A stretch of 44,871 nt of DNA. Source: a virus. Below the pieces are notes generated by a model that saw nothing but the letters and a program-made list of their open reading frames with translations, did no database searches and was not told the origin of the DNA. The DNA lies in the IMG/VR virus record IMGVR_UViG_3300048592_000505, positions 1 to 44,871 of that record, one strand, 5' to 3'. A program made the translations under genes and the position numbers. Below are positions 6,741 to 14,364 of this stretch, piece after piece (positions within the stretch are counted from its first letter, which is position 1; each line of letters starts with the position of its first letter).

Positions 6741-8093
6741 ATGTCGTTCCAAGCGCCGCTTTCGCTCGTGCAACGTGAGTTGCTCGAACTCTCGAAAGCA
6801 ACTGAAAGCAAAATAGTTGTGCCCGCGCCGAATGGCCGGACCTATTTGCCGTTTCAGTTGGCCGGCATTGAATACGGCGTGCACCCCGCGGTCAAAAACG
6901 TGTTGCTTGGCGATGAGCCGGGACTCGGGAAGACCGTTCAAGGCATCGGCATTTGCAACCATTTAAAAGCGCGAAAAATTCTTGTGCTCACGCCGGCCAA
7001 ACTGCGCGGGGTTTGGGAAACACACTTGCAAGATTGGCTCGCGCACGACGCCGACGTTGAGGTTGTGAACTATACAAGTCTTGCAGACCCGGAAAAAGTC
7101 AAAGCGATCATGCGCAAAGGTCCTTTCGACGTTGCTCTCGGCGATGAAATTCACTATTTGAAAAACCCGCAGGCGAAACGCACCAAATACACGCTCGCAA
7201 AAAACGGGCTCATTTCTTCAATCAATAAATTTGTGGCGATGTCAGGCACACCAATTCAAAACCGCCCGATTGAACTCTATCCGATCGCAAAAACCCTTGC
7301 CCCCGCATCACTCGGAAACCTCGACAAATTCGGCTTCGGCATCCGGTATTGCGCCGGTTGGAAAACACCTTGGGGGGCATGGGACTTCACCGGCTCAAGC
7401 AATTTGAAAGAGTTGGGCTTGCGGTTTCGATCAACTTTTATGGTCCGAAGAACCAAAGACAAAGTTTTGAAAGACTTGCCGGAAAAATTTGTGAACCTTG
7501 TGCACGTTGAGAGTAAAGACGGCGCGCTTGCGCTTTCAAAGCTTGAAGCTCTTGACGTTGAAACAGTCATCAAAGGCGGCGGAAAATCTTTAAGTGACGA
7601 CGACCATGTTTCAAGCGTGCGGGAAAAAGTCGGCTTTTCCAAAGTCGATTTCGCTGCCGGATATATCAAAGAACAACTCGACGCCGGTCATGCAAAGATT
7701 GTTGTCTTCGCTCATCACAAGCGAGTCATCAACGGACTTGAGCAAGCATTTTCCACAATGGGAATTGATTTTGAAACCGTCCGCGGCGGAAACACAACGG
7801 ACCAAGTGAACGCGTCGGTTGAAAAGTTTCAAAGACCCGGCGGCCCGCGAATTTTCTTGGGCTCACTCATGGCAACGAAAGAGGGGCTCACTTTGACCGC
7901 GGCCTCTTATGTGATCTTTGTCGAATTTTCTTGGGCCCCAATGGACAACGAACAAGCAATGGACCGCACTCACCGCATCGGGCAGCGCAACAACGTCATG
8001 GTTGATTTCTTGGTTGTGAAGGGAACACTTGACGAGCGCATCGCCAAGTTTTGCATCGAGAAAACAAAAGCAATAAAGGAGTTTGGCGAATGA
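6741..8093 (+). CDS. SNF2-family DNA helicase/translocase
   Basis: A 450-residue superfamily 2 ATPase of the SNF2 (SMARCAL1/HARP-like) type, common in phage replication operons, where it likely translocates on DNA or anneals strands at forks. Visible motifs: Walker A GDEPGLGKTVQG (57-68), motif Ia VLTPAKLRGVW (82-92), motif II GDEIHYLKN (134-142), motif III SGTPIQNRPIELYPI (168-182), and motif VI in AMDRTHRIGQRNNV near the C-terminus. Motif II is DEIH, where SNF2 enzymes usually have DEAH or DEGH. The start at 6741 is preceded by GAGGGGGAAAATTCC; an upstream in-frame TTG at 6723 is inside this ribosome site. First gene of the rightward operon. Confidence 0.9.
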   Translation: MSFQAPLSLVQRELLELSKATESKIVVPAPNGRTYLPFQLAGIEYGVHPAVKNVLLGDEPGLGKTVQGIGICNHLKARKILVLTPAKLRGVWETHLQDWLAHDADVEVVNYTSLADPEKVKAIMRKGPFDVALGDEIHYLKNPQAKRTKYTLAKNGLISSINKFVAMSGTPIQNRPIELYPIAKTLAPASLGNLDKFGFGIRYCAGWKTPWGAWDFTGSSNLKELGLRFRSTFMVRRTKDKVLKDLPEKFVNLVHVESKDGALALSKLEALDVETVIKGGGKSLSDDDHVSSVREKVGFSKVDFAAGYIKEQLDAGHAKIVVFAHHKRVINGLEQAFSTMGIDFETVRGGNTTDQVNASVEKFQRPGGPRIFLGSLMATKEGLTLTAASYVIFVEFSWAPMDNEQAMDRTHRIGQRNNVMVDFLVVKGTLDERIAKFCIEKTKAIKEFGE

Positions 8094-8305
8094 GCGCACC
8101 AACAACCCGCCTTCATTTTTATTCGGAAACTTTGAAGACCGACGTGCATTTCATGGTTGTCGAAAACCGGCTCGAACTTGATCGGCCGAAAATGCAAAAG
8201 GCAATGTTCACCGACGAAGAGTTTTGGCAGCTATATCAAGGCGCCCACACGGACACTTTTGAAAGCTCACTGCAATTGCGGTTGATGAAAGCGAGTTGGG
8301 AATGA
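8090..8305 (+). CDS. Hypothetical small protein
   Basis: A 71-residue acidic protein, MSAPTTRLHFYSETLKTDVH at the start. The ATG overlaps the SNF2 stop as ATGA and AAGGAG stands 8 bases upstream. The sequence looks like a small beta-rich N-terminus followed by helices (MFTDEEFWQLYQGAH). No family is recognised. Its tight coupling to the helicase suggests a linked early role. Confidence 0.65.
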   Translation: MSAPTTRLHFYSETLKTDVHFMVVENRLELDRPKMQKAMFTDEEFWQLYQGAHTDTFESSLQLRLMKASWE

Positions 8306-8547
8306 AAATCCCAATTCTTGAAAGTCACAAAGCGGACCCGAAAGACGTGATTGGGCATTTTGACGGCGAGACCGGCGTCATTGAGTTCATCGCGGGGAAA
8401 GAAATTTCTCGCGAAATGTTGTTCGCCGTTTTTGGCGACATCGCGGTTCAAATCTTGGAACAAACCCAAGACGGCCGCTTGAAGAAAATCAAAGTTGTCG
8501 AATGGTCAGTGAAAACGAATATAAAACCCGGGCAAAAAGCCCATTGA
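8302..8547 (+). CDS. Hypothetical small protein
   Basis: An 81-residue protein, MKIPILESHKADPKDVIGHF at the start. The ATG at 8302 overlaps the preceding stop as ATGA; no clear ribosome site is seen, which fits translational coupling. It has an alternating hydrophobic pattern (TGVIEFIAGKEISREMLFAV) consistent with a compact alpha/beta fold. Function unknown. Confidence 0.6.
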   Translation: MKIPILESHKADPKDVIGHFDGETGVIEFIAGKEISREMLFAVFGDIAVQILEQTQDGRLKKIKVVEWSVKTNIKPGQKAH

Positions 8548-8558
8548 AAGGACGAAAA

Positions 8559-9116
8559 ATGCAACAACAAATCGAACAACAAGTGAAGGTTGGCTTTGGA
8601 CATATCGCCAAAGGGCTTTCGATCATGGCCGAAGCACTCATGGCGGCAGGTCTAGGACAAGACCCGCAACCTCAACACCAAGACCCGGTTGCAACGGGCA
8701 ACGCGACGACGGCACGCGCCAAACGGAACGCCGACAAGAAAGCCCCCGCGGCCGCACCGGCCCCTGAAAAAGCCCCGGAAACAACGCAGGCGCCTCAAGG
8801 TGAAGAGCAAGCCGCGGAAGTGACCCAAGAGGCCGCTCCCGCCCCTGCGCCCGCCAAATCGGCCGCCGCAAAACCGAAGGCAACCAAAGCCGCCGAACCT
8901 GAATTTGAAACCCTAGACCGCGAAGGACAAATCGAGCATTTGCGCGGACGCATGGTCATGGTCGCCCAAAAACTCAACGGCGATCGCGAAAAGGTTTATG
9001 CGTTTTTGAAGAAATACAAGGCGCAAAAGGTGAACGAGTTGAGCGACGAAAATCTTGGCAACCTGAAAGCCGACATCGAAGTTTTCTTGGCGGGCCCGGA
9101 CGCATTGGACATTTAA
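8559..9116 (+). CDS. Ala/Pro-rich protein with conserved-looking C-terminal helical domain
   Basis: A 185-residue protein in three parts. Residues 1-40 are a helix-rich N-terminus (MQQQIEQQVKVGFGHIAKGL). Residues about 45-130 are a low-complexity linker of Ala, Pro, Lys and Glu. The last 55 residues form a compact helical domain (DREKVYAFLKKYKAQKVNEL). The start follows AAAGGACGAAAA. This layout, two small domains joined by a flexible AP-rich arm, suits a tethering or DNA-binding adaptor. Family not recognised. Confidence 0.65.
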   Translation: MQQQIEQQVKVGFGHIAKGLSIMAEALMAAGLGQDPQPQHQDPVATGNATTARAKRNADKKAPAAAPAPEKAPETTQAPQGEEQAAEVTQEAAPAPAPAKSAAAKPKATKAAEPEFETLDREGQIEHLRGRMVMVAQKLNGDREKVYAFLKKYKAQKVNELSDENLGNLKADIEVFLAGPDALDI

Positions 9117-9323
9117 ATGAAAAATTATCTTTTGCAGTTTTTCAAATTTGACCATTTGCCAAAAGGCCCCATGCAAGAAACTTCTCAGCGGTTCGCGGAA
9201 CTCGCAGTCACGCTCGAAGAAATTTTGCCGACGAACCCGGAAACAACCGTCGCATTCCGAAAGCTTTTGGAAGCAAAAGACTGCGCCGTGCGATCTTTAA
9301 TTTTTCAAGAGGGGGAAAGATGA
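9117..9323 (+). CDS. Small helical-hairpin protein, possible Acb2/Tad1-like sponge
   Basis: A 68-residue protein. After FKFDHLPKGPMQETS come two helices: QRFAELAVTLEEILPTNPE and TVAFRKLLEAKDCAVRSLIF. The pattern (aromatic start, LP, helix, 'LPxxxE' turn, 'LRKLLEAKDAAVR'-type helix) is a widespread family of short phage proteins. Its size and helical-hairpin layout recall the Acb2/Tad1 hairpin fold, whose known members bind cyclic nucleotides and block CBASS or Thoeris defence. That link is from memory of the fold and is not demonstrated here. The ATG directly follows the upstream stop codon. Confidence 0.7.
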   Translation: MKNYLLQFFKFDHLPKGPMQETSQRFAELAVTLEEILPTNPETTVAFRKLLEAKDCAVRSLIFQEGER

Positions 9324-9427
9324 CACTTGAAGGAATGTTCAACCAATTTTTGAGCGGTGTTTTCTTCGGCGGCGGGTTCGTGCTCGTTGCTTGGGGCCTG
9401 AAACACTTGGGCGTTGTGGTGTTCTAA
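9320..9427 (+). CDS. 35-residue single-span membrane peptide
   Basis: A 35-residue ORF, MTLEGMFNQFLSGVFFGGGF then VLVAWGLKHLGVVVF. Most of it is one hydrophobic segment rich in Gly, Phe and Val, so it probably sits in the inner membrane. It overlaps the upstream stop as ATGA, has GAGGGGGAAAG before the ATG, and its stop TAA shares a base with the next ATG. These three points argue it is real despite its length. Function is unknown; superinfection exclusion or a toxin-like effect is only a possibility. Confidence 0.6.
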   Translation: MTLEGMFNQFLSGVFFGGGFVLVAWGLKHLGVVVF

Positions 9428-9891
9428 TGAACCAACAAACGGTGCGAAAGCTTTTCGACTATGACAAGCGCGGTTTTCTGAAATTGAAAACCACGGGCCG
9501 TCGCGCAGGTTGGCAACGTCCGTTGCCTTCGCCGCGACGACACGTTCAAGTTGGCAAAAAAGTTTTCTATGAGCACCGCTTGATCTTTCTTTGGCATCAC
9601 GGATTTTTGCCAAAGAACGTCGATCACGTAAACGGCGACGGCATTGACAACCGCATTGAAAATTTGCGGGCGGCAACGCCGAGCCAAAATTCTTGCAACA
9701 TTGGGGTCACCAAAAGAAATCGCAGCGGCGCGAAGGGCGTTTATTGGTGCACAACTTATGAAAAATGGGTTGTCCAAATCACGGCGAAAAAAGTTCGCCG
9801 GACGATCGGGACTTTTATAAACAAAGAAGACGCAATTTTGGCTCGCAGAAAAGCGTCGGAAAAATTTCACCGCGATTTTGCGAGAGACTAG
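9427..9891 (+). CDS. HNH homing endonuclease with AP2-like DNA-binding domain
   Basis: A 154-residue free-standing homing-type nuclease. The HNH core is EHRLIFLWHHGFLPKNVDHV then NGDGIDNRIENLRAATPSQN, with the H, N and H ligands in place. It is followed by an AP2-like domain, GAKGVYWCTTYEKWVVQIT then IGTFINKEDAILARRKA. Such genes sit beside replication genes and spread by cutting alleles that lack them. It lies directly before the DnaQ-like gene. The start at 9427 shares a base with the previous stop codon; an earlier in-frame ORF start at 9391 would overlap the small membrane gene. Confidence 0.88.
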   Translation: MNQQTVRKLFDYDKRGFLKLKTTGRRAGWQRPLPSPRRHVQVGKKVFYEHRLIFLWHHGFLPKNVDHVNGDGIDNRIENLRAATPSQNSCNIGVTKRNRSGAKGVYWCTTYEKWVVQITAKKVRRTIGTFINKEDAILARRKASEKFHRDFARD

Positions 9892-9908
9892 GGGGCGTTA
9901 TTCACGTT

Positions 9909-10514
9909 ATGTACGATTTTGAAACTATGGGGCAAGACCCCGACACCGTTGTTGTGAGTCTCGGGGCCGCCGCGTTCAATCGCGACGGCATCTTGGGCCG
10001 CAAGTATTGGGTCTTTGATTGGGAAAATCAACCCGGTCGAACAACCGACCCTGAGACCGCAGCTTGGTGGAAGCGACAAACTTTCGAGGCCCAAGAGGTC
10101 TTTCGCACTCCGAAAGAAAAGCGGGTGAGCCTGCAAGATTTTCTCGTGCAAAATGACTCTTGGCTCGAAGGTTTGTGTTTTGAATTGAACGAGGGGCGCG
10201 CACCGACTTCGGGAAAATTCAAAGAACTAAAACCTTGGGGCAACGGCGCCAATTTCGACATTGTGATTTTAGAACATATCTATCGAACCATTCACCCCGA
10301 AGCCAAGAAAGGCATTCCGTGGGCGTTTTGGAACGTGTGGTGTTTCCGAACCTTCGACAACATGACCAAATGCAAAGAGTTGAAAGCGAAGAACACACTC
10401 GGCGAAAAAATAGTGAAGCACAACGCCTTGGCCGATGCCGTTTGGCAAGCTGAGTGCGTGATCGAACATTGGAAGCGCGCAGACTTAAAACGTGCTGCGA
10501 GGGCGACGCCGTGA
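9909..10514 (+). CDS. DnaQ-like 3'-5' exonuclease (DEDD)
   Basis: A 201-residue DEDD-family exonuclease. Exo I is MYDFETMGQDP with Asp3 and Glu5, Exo II is NGANFDIVILEH, and Exo III is KHNALADAVWQAE with the His/Asp pair. It should trim 3' ends of DNA or RNA and resembles phage DexA and Rv2179c-type exonucleases. The annotated ATG at 9909 has a poorly placed ribosome site, AGGGGGC at 9892-9897, about 12 bases away. Related proteins usually begin MxHxMxDxETMG, and here the codons before the ATG read Ile-His-Val, so translation could begin at ATT 9900. It lies next to a homing endonuclease gene. Confidence 0.85.
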   Translation: MYDFETMGQDPDTVVVSLGAAAFNRDGILGRKYWVFDWENQPGRTTDPETAAWWKRQTFEAQEVFRTPKEKRVSLQDFLVQNDSWLEGLCFELNEGRAPTSGKFKELKPWGNGANFDIVILEHIYRTIHPEAKKGIPWAFWNVWCFRTFDNMTKCKELKAKNTLGEKIVKHNALADAVWQAECVIEHWKRADLKRAARATP

Positions 10515-10729
10515 TCGGCCAATGTATTGCGAGCAACTTCGACATTTTTTGCATGGGCGTTGTTGCCGGGGCATTCGGGTACATATTGGCCCGAGCCCTC
10601 GAACAAGGCGTTGAACTATGGCTCAAGAAAAAAGATTTGGAGCTTCACAAGTTGCTCGGTGAAGCGATTTTGAAAATGCAAAGTGACCTTGATAAGAAAG
10701 GCGACAATGACACCAACAAACGAACGTGA
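10511..10729 (+). CDS. Small membrane protein
   Basis: A 72-residue protein read from GTG at 10511, which overlaps the exonuclease stop as GTGA. One hydrophobic segment (residues about 11-30, DIFCMGVVAGAFGYILARAL) is followed by an amphipathic charged helix (VELWLKKKDLELHKLLGEAI). This suggests an inner-membrane anchor with a cytoplasmic helical tail. It is far from the lysis genes, so a lysis role is unlikely. Function unknown. Confidence 0.58.
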   Translation: MIGQCIASNFDIFCMGVVAGAFGYILARALEQGVELWLKKKDLELHKLLGEAILKMQSDLDKKGDNDTNKRT

Positions 10730-10949
10730 CCAATGGTGCAACTATTGTTGGAAAATCACTGTCACCAAAGAGGGCGATTGCGTCGTGTGCGGCTTGTCCA
10801 AGACAACACCGGACACACTCACCGGCGCAGTCACCCAATTGAAATTTGAATTTAAAAGTTTAGGACGAACAATTTTAAAAACGCTCAGAGGGGGCAAACA
10901 TGAAAACGAAAAAGAAAATCAAAACGAATGTGCAACCAAAACACGGTGA
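10707..10949 (+). CDS. Small zinc-ribbon protein
   Basis: An 80-residue protein with a four-cysteine ribbon, CNYC (12-15) and CVVCG (26-30), followed by a Lys-rich C-terminus. The ATG at 10707 follows AAGAAAGGCGACA and overlaps the previous gene by 23 bases. The ribbon is likely structural, and a DNA- or protein-binding role is expected by analogy. No specific family is recognised. Confidence 0.65.
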   Translation: MTPTNERDQWCNYCWKITVTKEGDCVVCGLSKTTPDTLTGAVTQLKFEFKSLGRTILKTLRGGKHENEKENQNECATKTR

Positions 10950-11202
10950 CTCTGTAAATCACCCGCCGCACTACAACCAAGGCAACATTGAAGTGATCGA
11001 GTTCATTGAAGACCAACAACTCGAATACCACGAAGGCAACGCCGTCAAATATATTTGCCGAGCGCCACACAAAGGCCGCCAAGCCGAAGACATCAAAAAG
11101 GCCATTTGGTATTTGTCCCGCAAACTTGAACTCGTCGAAGCCGTTGCCGCAGGCCGCGCACCACGCAGACCGAATGAAATGCCGCTTGGGGGCCGCTCGT
11201 GA
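10900..11202 (+). CDS. DUF3310 protein (T7 gp1.7-related, nucleotide kinase-like)
   Basis: A 100-residue protein with the clear DUF3310 signature: VNHPPHYNQGNIEVIEFIED near residues 19-38, then GNAVKYICRAPHKG and EDIKKAIWYLSRKL. The domain occurs in T7 gp1.7, which can phosphorylate thymidylates, and in many phages as a small accessory of nucleotide metabolism. The start has AGAGGGGGCAAAC before ATG. It overlaps the zinc-ribbon gene by 50 bases and the next gene by 4. Confidence 0.85.
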   Translation: MKTKKKIKTNVQPKHGDSVNHPPHYNQGNIEVIEFIEDQQLEYHEGNAVKYICRAPHKGRQAEDIKKAIWYLSRKLELVEAVAAGRAPRRPNEMPLGGRS

Positions 11203-11414
11203 GCAACGTGCAGTTGACCGAAGCATGGAACATGGCCTCTTGTGCTCAAGCGAACTTGGAAAACTTAGCGAACCAAGTTCCGGCACTTCGGCAATTCCCA
11301 ATGTTCAAGGTCGTGAAATACCAGTTGGAAGAAACTCTCAAAGTGTTAAGCGGCGAAGGTGCCGAACCAACACAACTTGAATTGCCGCTTGCAGAGGTGC
11401 CAAATGGTGAGTGA
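11199..11414 (+). CDS. Hypothetical helical protein
   Basis: A 71-residue protein starting at GTG 11199, which overlaps the DUF3310 stop as GTGA. The sequence, MSNVQLTEAWNMASCAQANL then ENLANQVPAL, is predicted all-helical. It overlaps the nuclease gene downstream by 11 bases. Its genomic place between DUF3310 and DUF2800 suggests a replication accessory, but there is no direct evidence. Confidence 0.6.
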   Translation: MSNVQLTEAWNMASCAQANLENLANQVPALRQFPMFKVVKYQLEETLKVLSGEGAEPTQLELPLAEVPNGE

Positions 11415-12627
11415 TCGCATTTTGCAAGGCGAGAAAATTGTCGGCGGTGACAAGGTTCACTCAAAGCTCGGCGCTTCAAGTTCCGAGCGTTGGTTTGAGT
11501 GTCCGGGTTCCGTTGCACTTTGTGAAATCGCGCCGAAGCGCGGGGACACCGACTATTCGATCGAGGGCACAAATGCGCACACGCTTTTTGAAACTTGCAT
11601 GAACCGCCGCGAGGCCGTGAGTTATTGGATAGGCCGCGAGAAAGAAATCGGTCTTGATTTTAAAGTCACGCAAGAAATGGCCGGATATGTTCAAGCGTTC
11701 ATTGACCGCTGTCGTTGGGAACTTTTTCAGCTTCCCGGTGCCGTCATGTACGTTGAAAAACAATTCCATTTGAAGCACATTCACCCGCTCTTGTTCGGAA
11801 CTGCCGACGTTGTGATTGTGCAACCATTCGGAAAAATCAAAGTCATCGACTTCAAATATGGTGCCGGTGTTGCGGTTGACGTGATCGAAAACTCGCAATT
11901 GCTTTACTATGGGCTCGGCGCTTCGCATGGCGAAGACTTCGGCGAAATCACTCTTGTCGTCGCACAACCCCGTATCGAGGGCAGCGAATGGCAAGAATGG
12001 GAAACAACGCCCGAATACATGATCGAGTTTTCAAAGACGTTGAAAGCCAAAGCGATCGCGACGGAAAAGAAAGACGCGCCTTTGAACCCCGGCGAATGGT
12101 GCCGTTGGTGCAATGCCGCTTCGATTTGTCCGGCTCTTCAAAAGAAAGCCTTGCTTGCAGCACAAACGGATTTCGCCGAAGAGGGCGAGCCGAAGTTGCC
12201 TGAAATCAAGCGCATGACCGAAGAGCAAATGGTGAGAGCCATCCAATACAAGAAAACTCTCAACTCATGGATTGATGCCGTCGAAGAAACAATGTTTTTG
12301 AAACTCATGTCGGGGCAAAAAGTTCCGGGCTTGAAACTCGTTCGGGGCAAATCGAAGCGCGAATGGAATGACGAAGCCGCGTTGAAAGTTGCTCTCGGCG
12401 ATAAGCTCAAAGACATAATGACTCAACCCAAATTGATGACACCCGCTCAAGCTGAAAAGGTGTTCGGCAAAAACAAATTGGGCGCGTTCATTTCAACCAT
12501 TCAAGGCGGTTTGCAAGTCGCGCACGAAGACGACAAGCGCGCCGAGGTGACGAACGCACAAGACGACTTCAAAGAAATTGCGGCACCAAACGAACCGAAG
12601 GTTGAACTCAGCGAATACGACTTTTAG
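11404..12627 (+). CDS. DUF2800 PD-(D/E)XK nuclease, Cas4/RecB-like
   Basis: A 407-residue nuclease of the DUF2800 family. Motifs: GTNAHTLFE (56-64), FGTADVV with Asp135, and KVIDFKYGAG with Asp149 and Lys151, the PD-(D/E)XK core. Four cysteines, Cys33 (FECPGS), Cys233, Cys236 and Cys242 (EWCRWCNAASICP), are placed as in Cas4 and AddB, where they hold an iron-sulfur cluster. It likely processes DNA ends in replication or recombination. In many phages DUF2800, DUF2815 and DNA polymerase lie together in this order, as here. The start at 11404 has GAGGTGCCAA before it. The C-terminus ends ELSEYDF. Confidence 0.88.
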   Translation: MVSDRILQGEKIVGGDKVHSKLGASSSERWFECPGSVALCEIAPKRGDTDYSIEGTNAHTLFETCMNRREAVSYWIGREKEIGLDFKVTQEMAGYVQAFIDRCRWELFQLPGAVMYVEKQFHLKHIHPLLFGTADVVIVQPFGKIKVIDFKYGAGVAVDVIENSQLLYYGLGASHGEDFGEITLVVAQPRIEGSEWQEWETTPEYMIEFSKTLKAKAIATEKKDAPLNPGEWCRWCNAASICPALQKKALLAAQTDFAEEGEPKLPEIKRMTEEQMVRAIQYKKTLNSWIDAVEETMFLKLMSGQKVPGLKLVRGKSKREWNDEAALKVALGDKLKDIMTQPKLMTPAQAEKVFGKNKLGAFISTIQGGLQVAHEDDKRAEVTNAQDDFKEIAAPNEPKVELSEYDF

Positions 12628-12639
12628 AAAGGAAACAAC

Positions 12640-13149
12640 ATGGAAGACCCAAATTCAAAATCACACGAAGAACCGAAGCAAATCAACTCGGTTCACCCGA
12701 GCGGACTTAACCGAGCGCAAAGGCGCAAAGTCGGGCAACTCGAACGAAATGAACTCAAAGCACTTCAAGCGGTGCCGGTGAGTGAATTTGTTCCGTTCGA
12801 CACACAAGGCATCGAGTATGCCGAAGGCGTGACGCCGCCAATTCACGACCCTTCGTGGCCGTGGATGCTTGAAGAAATCACGCAGCGACGTTCGGACAAT
12901 AAAATCATCACGCACAAAATGACCGGCATGAGCACGAAAGCGGTGAGTGCAATCCGAATTTCATATGCGAAACCGCAAGATCACTTGACGTTCCGTCGAG
13001 GCAAACCGCTTGCGATCGAGTTCAAAGACGCAGTGACAACCATGAAACTCACGCGCCAAGGGCGGGTTGAGAAAAAGCCGGTTGTTGTCACGAACGCCGA
13101 AGACGCGATCGAAGCTTTGAAAGGCGAAGAAAGTGAGAAACCGATATGA
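12640..13149 (+). CDS. Hypothetical protein between nuclease and SSB
   Basis: A 169-residue protein with a Lys/Arg-rich start (SGLNRAQRRKVGQLERNELK) and a central region IHDPSWPWMLEEITQRRSDN. The ATG follows GAAAGGAAACAAC. I do not recognise the family. Its place between the nuclease and the single-strand binding protein suggests a role in recombination or replication. It overlaps the downstream fused gene by 17 bases. Confidence 0.65.
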   Translation: MEDPNSKSHEEPKQINSVHPSGLNRAQRRKVGQLERNELKALQAVPVSEFVPFDTQGIEYAEGVTPPIHDPSWPWMLEEITQRRSDNKIITHKMTGMSTKAVSAIRISYAKPQDHLTFRRGKPLAIEFKDAVTTMKLTRQGRVEKKPVVVTNAEDAIEALKGEESEKPI

Positions 13150-13942
13150 AGGACAATGTTACCGATGCGGCAGTGTGGTTGCCGTTGGGGACGGGCACTT
13201 CGAGAAAATCAAAGGCACCCGCAACCAATGGAGAACACAACACGCAACGTGCGCAATCAAATACCATGGAACAAAAACCGAAAACAATTTTAAGAAAAGG
13301 GGGCCAACAATGGCAAACGCAACAACAACAACCAAAAAAGACTCAATAAAACTCACGACGCCGGTGTTCCGAGCGTCATTCGCAAACGTGTTCAAACCAC
13401 GCGTGCCATTCGAGGGGCAAGAGGCGGTTTATTCCGTTGAAATGCTCTTCGATAAAAAAGGCTATTCAGGCAAAGGCGCAAGTGAAGCCGACAAAAAATC
13501 CGGTGACATGAAATGGCTCAAGGCCGCGATCAAGCAAGTTGCGGACGCCAAATGGGGCGAAGGCAAATGGCCGAAAAATTTCAAATCACCAATCAAAGAC
13601 GGTGACGAAAAAGAACTCGAAGGCTATCCGGGCAATTTCTTTTTGACAGTGAAGTCAAAACAAAAGCCGGGCATTGTCGATCGCCAATTGAACGAAATCA
13701 TTGAGCCCTCTGAATTTTATTCGGGTTGCTTCGCCAAAGCGACGGTTGTCGTGAAATGGTATTCAACCGCGGGCAACAACGGTGTTGCGGTTTATCTTTC
13801 AAACCTGCAAAAGTTTGCCGACGGTGAAGCATTCAGCGGCAAACGAAATGCAAAAGACGATTTCGACGCTCTCGAAGAACTCGACGGCAGCGAGAGCATG
13901 GCCGACGACTCCGAAAGCGGCGACGACGGGTATGATTTTTAA
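13133..13942 (+). CDS. Zinc finger fused to Enc34-type ssDNA-binding protein (DUF2815)
   Basis: One open frame of 269 residues made of two parts. Residues 1-45 are a C-C-H-C zinc knuckle: Cys9, Cys12, His37 and Cys40 (GQCYRCG, TQHATC), found elsewhere as a small stand-alone phage protein. Residues from about 65 are a DUF2815/Enc34-type OB-fold single-stranded DNA-binding protein ([20 protein letters not shown]) with an acidic tail ending DDGYDF. The long form starts at GTG 13133 after AAAGGCGAAGAAA. An internal ATG at 13310 has a stronger site (AAAAGGGGGCCAACA), so a 210-residue SSB alone is probably made too. The SSB should coat single strands at the fork. Confidence 0.85.
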   Translation: MRNRYEGQCYRCGSVVAVGDGHFEKIKGTRNQWRTQHATCAIKYHGTKTENNFKKRGPTMANATTTTKKDSIKLTTPVFRASFANVFKPRVPFEGQEAVYSVEMLFDKKGYSGKGASEADKKSGDMKWLKAAIKQVADAKWGEGKWPKNFKSPIKDGDEKELEGYPGNFFLTVKSKQKPGIVDRQLNEIIEPSEFYSGCFAKATVVVKWYSTAGNNGVAVYLSNLQKFADGEAFSGKRNAKDDFDALEELDGSESMADDSESGDDGYDF

Positions 13943-14364
13943 TGCGTAAATGTCATGTGACGGGTTGCCCGAACTTAGCTTTAAAACACCGGACTTTGTG
14001 TTCAACACACACGTCTCGGAAAACCCGTCATGGCGACGTTCAAGCCCATATTCCGGTCGGCTTTCGCAATCACGGAATGAGCAACGGCAGAAAAAGTAAA
14101 ACGCACCCGCTTTACAACACATGGTTGACGATGCGGAACCGTTGCAACAATCCAAATGCAAAAGATTTTAAACATTATGGCGGGCGCGGCATCAAAGTTT
14201 GCGAGCGTTGGTCTGATTTTAGAAATTTTATTTCTGATATGGGCCGAAAGCCGCATCCTAAGATGACCTTAGAACGCATCAATAATGATAAACCCTATTG
14301 TCCAGAAAATTGCAAATGGGCAACAATGATTGAGCAACGAAGAAATCGAAGGGACTCTTTGTGA
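13942..14364 (+). CDS. Homing-endonuclease-like protein (YGGRGI family)
   Basis: A 140-residue protein. The C-terminal half carries a signature known from many phage mobile genes: [30 protein letters not shown], then [20 protein letters not shown] and [10 protein letters not shown]. This pattern belongs to small HNH/AP2-associated homing proteins. An N-terminal cysteine cluster ([13 protein letters not shown]) adds a zinc knuckle. The start shares a base with the SSB stop, and the end overlaps the polymerase start by 4. Composition becomes AT-rich from about 14160 and stays so into the polymerase, a sign of horizontal transfer. Confidence 0.72.
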   Translation: MRKCHVTGCPNLALKHRTLCSTHTSRKTRHGDVQAHIPVGFRNHGMSNGRKSKTHPLYNTWLTMRNRCNNPNAKDFKHYGGRGIKVCERWSDFRNFISDMGRKPHPKMTLERINNDKPYCPENCKWATMIEQRRNRRDSL

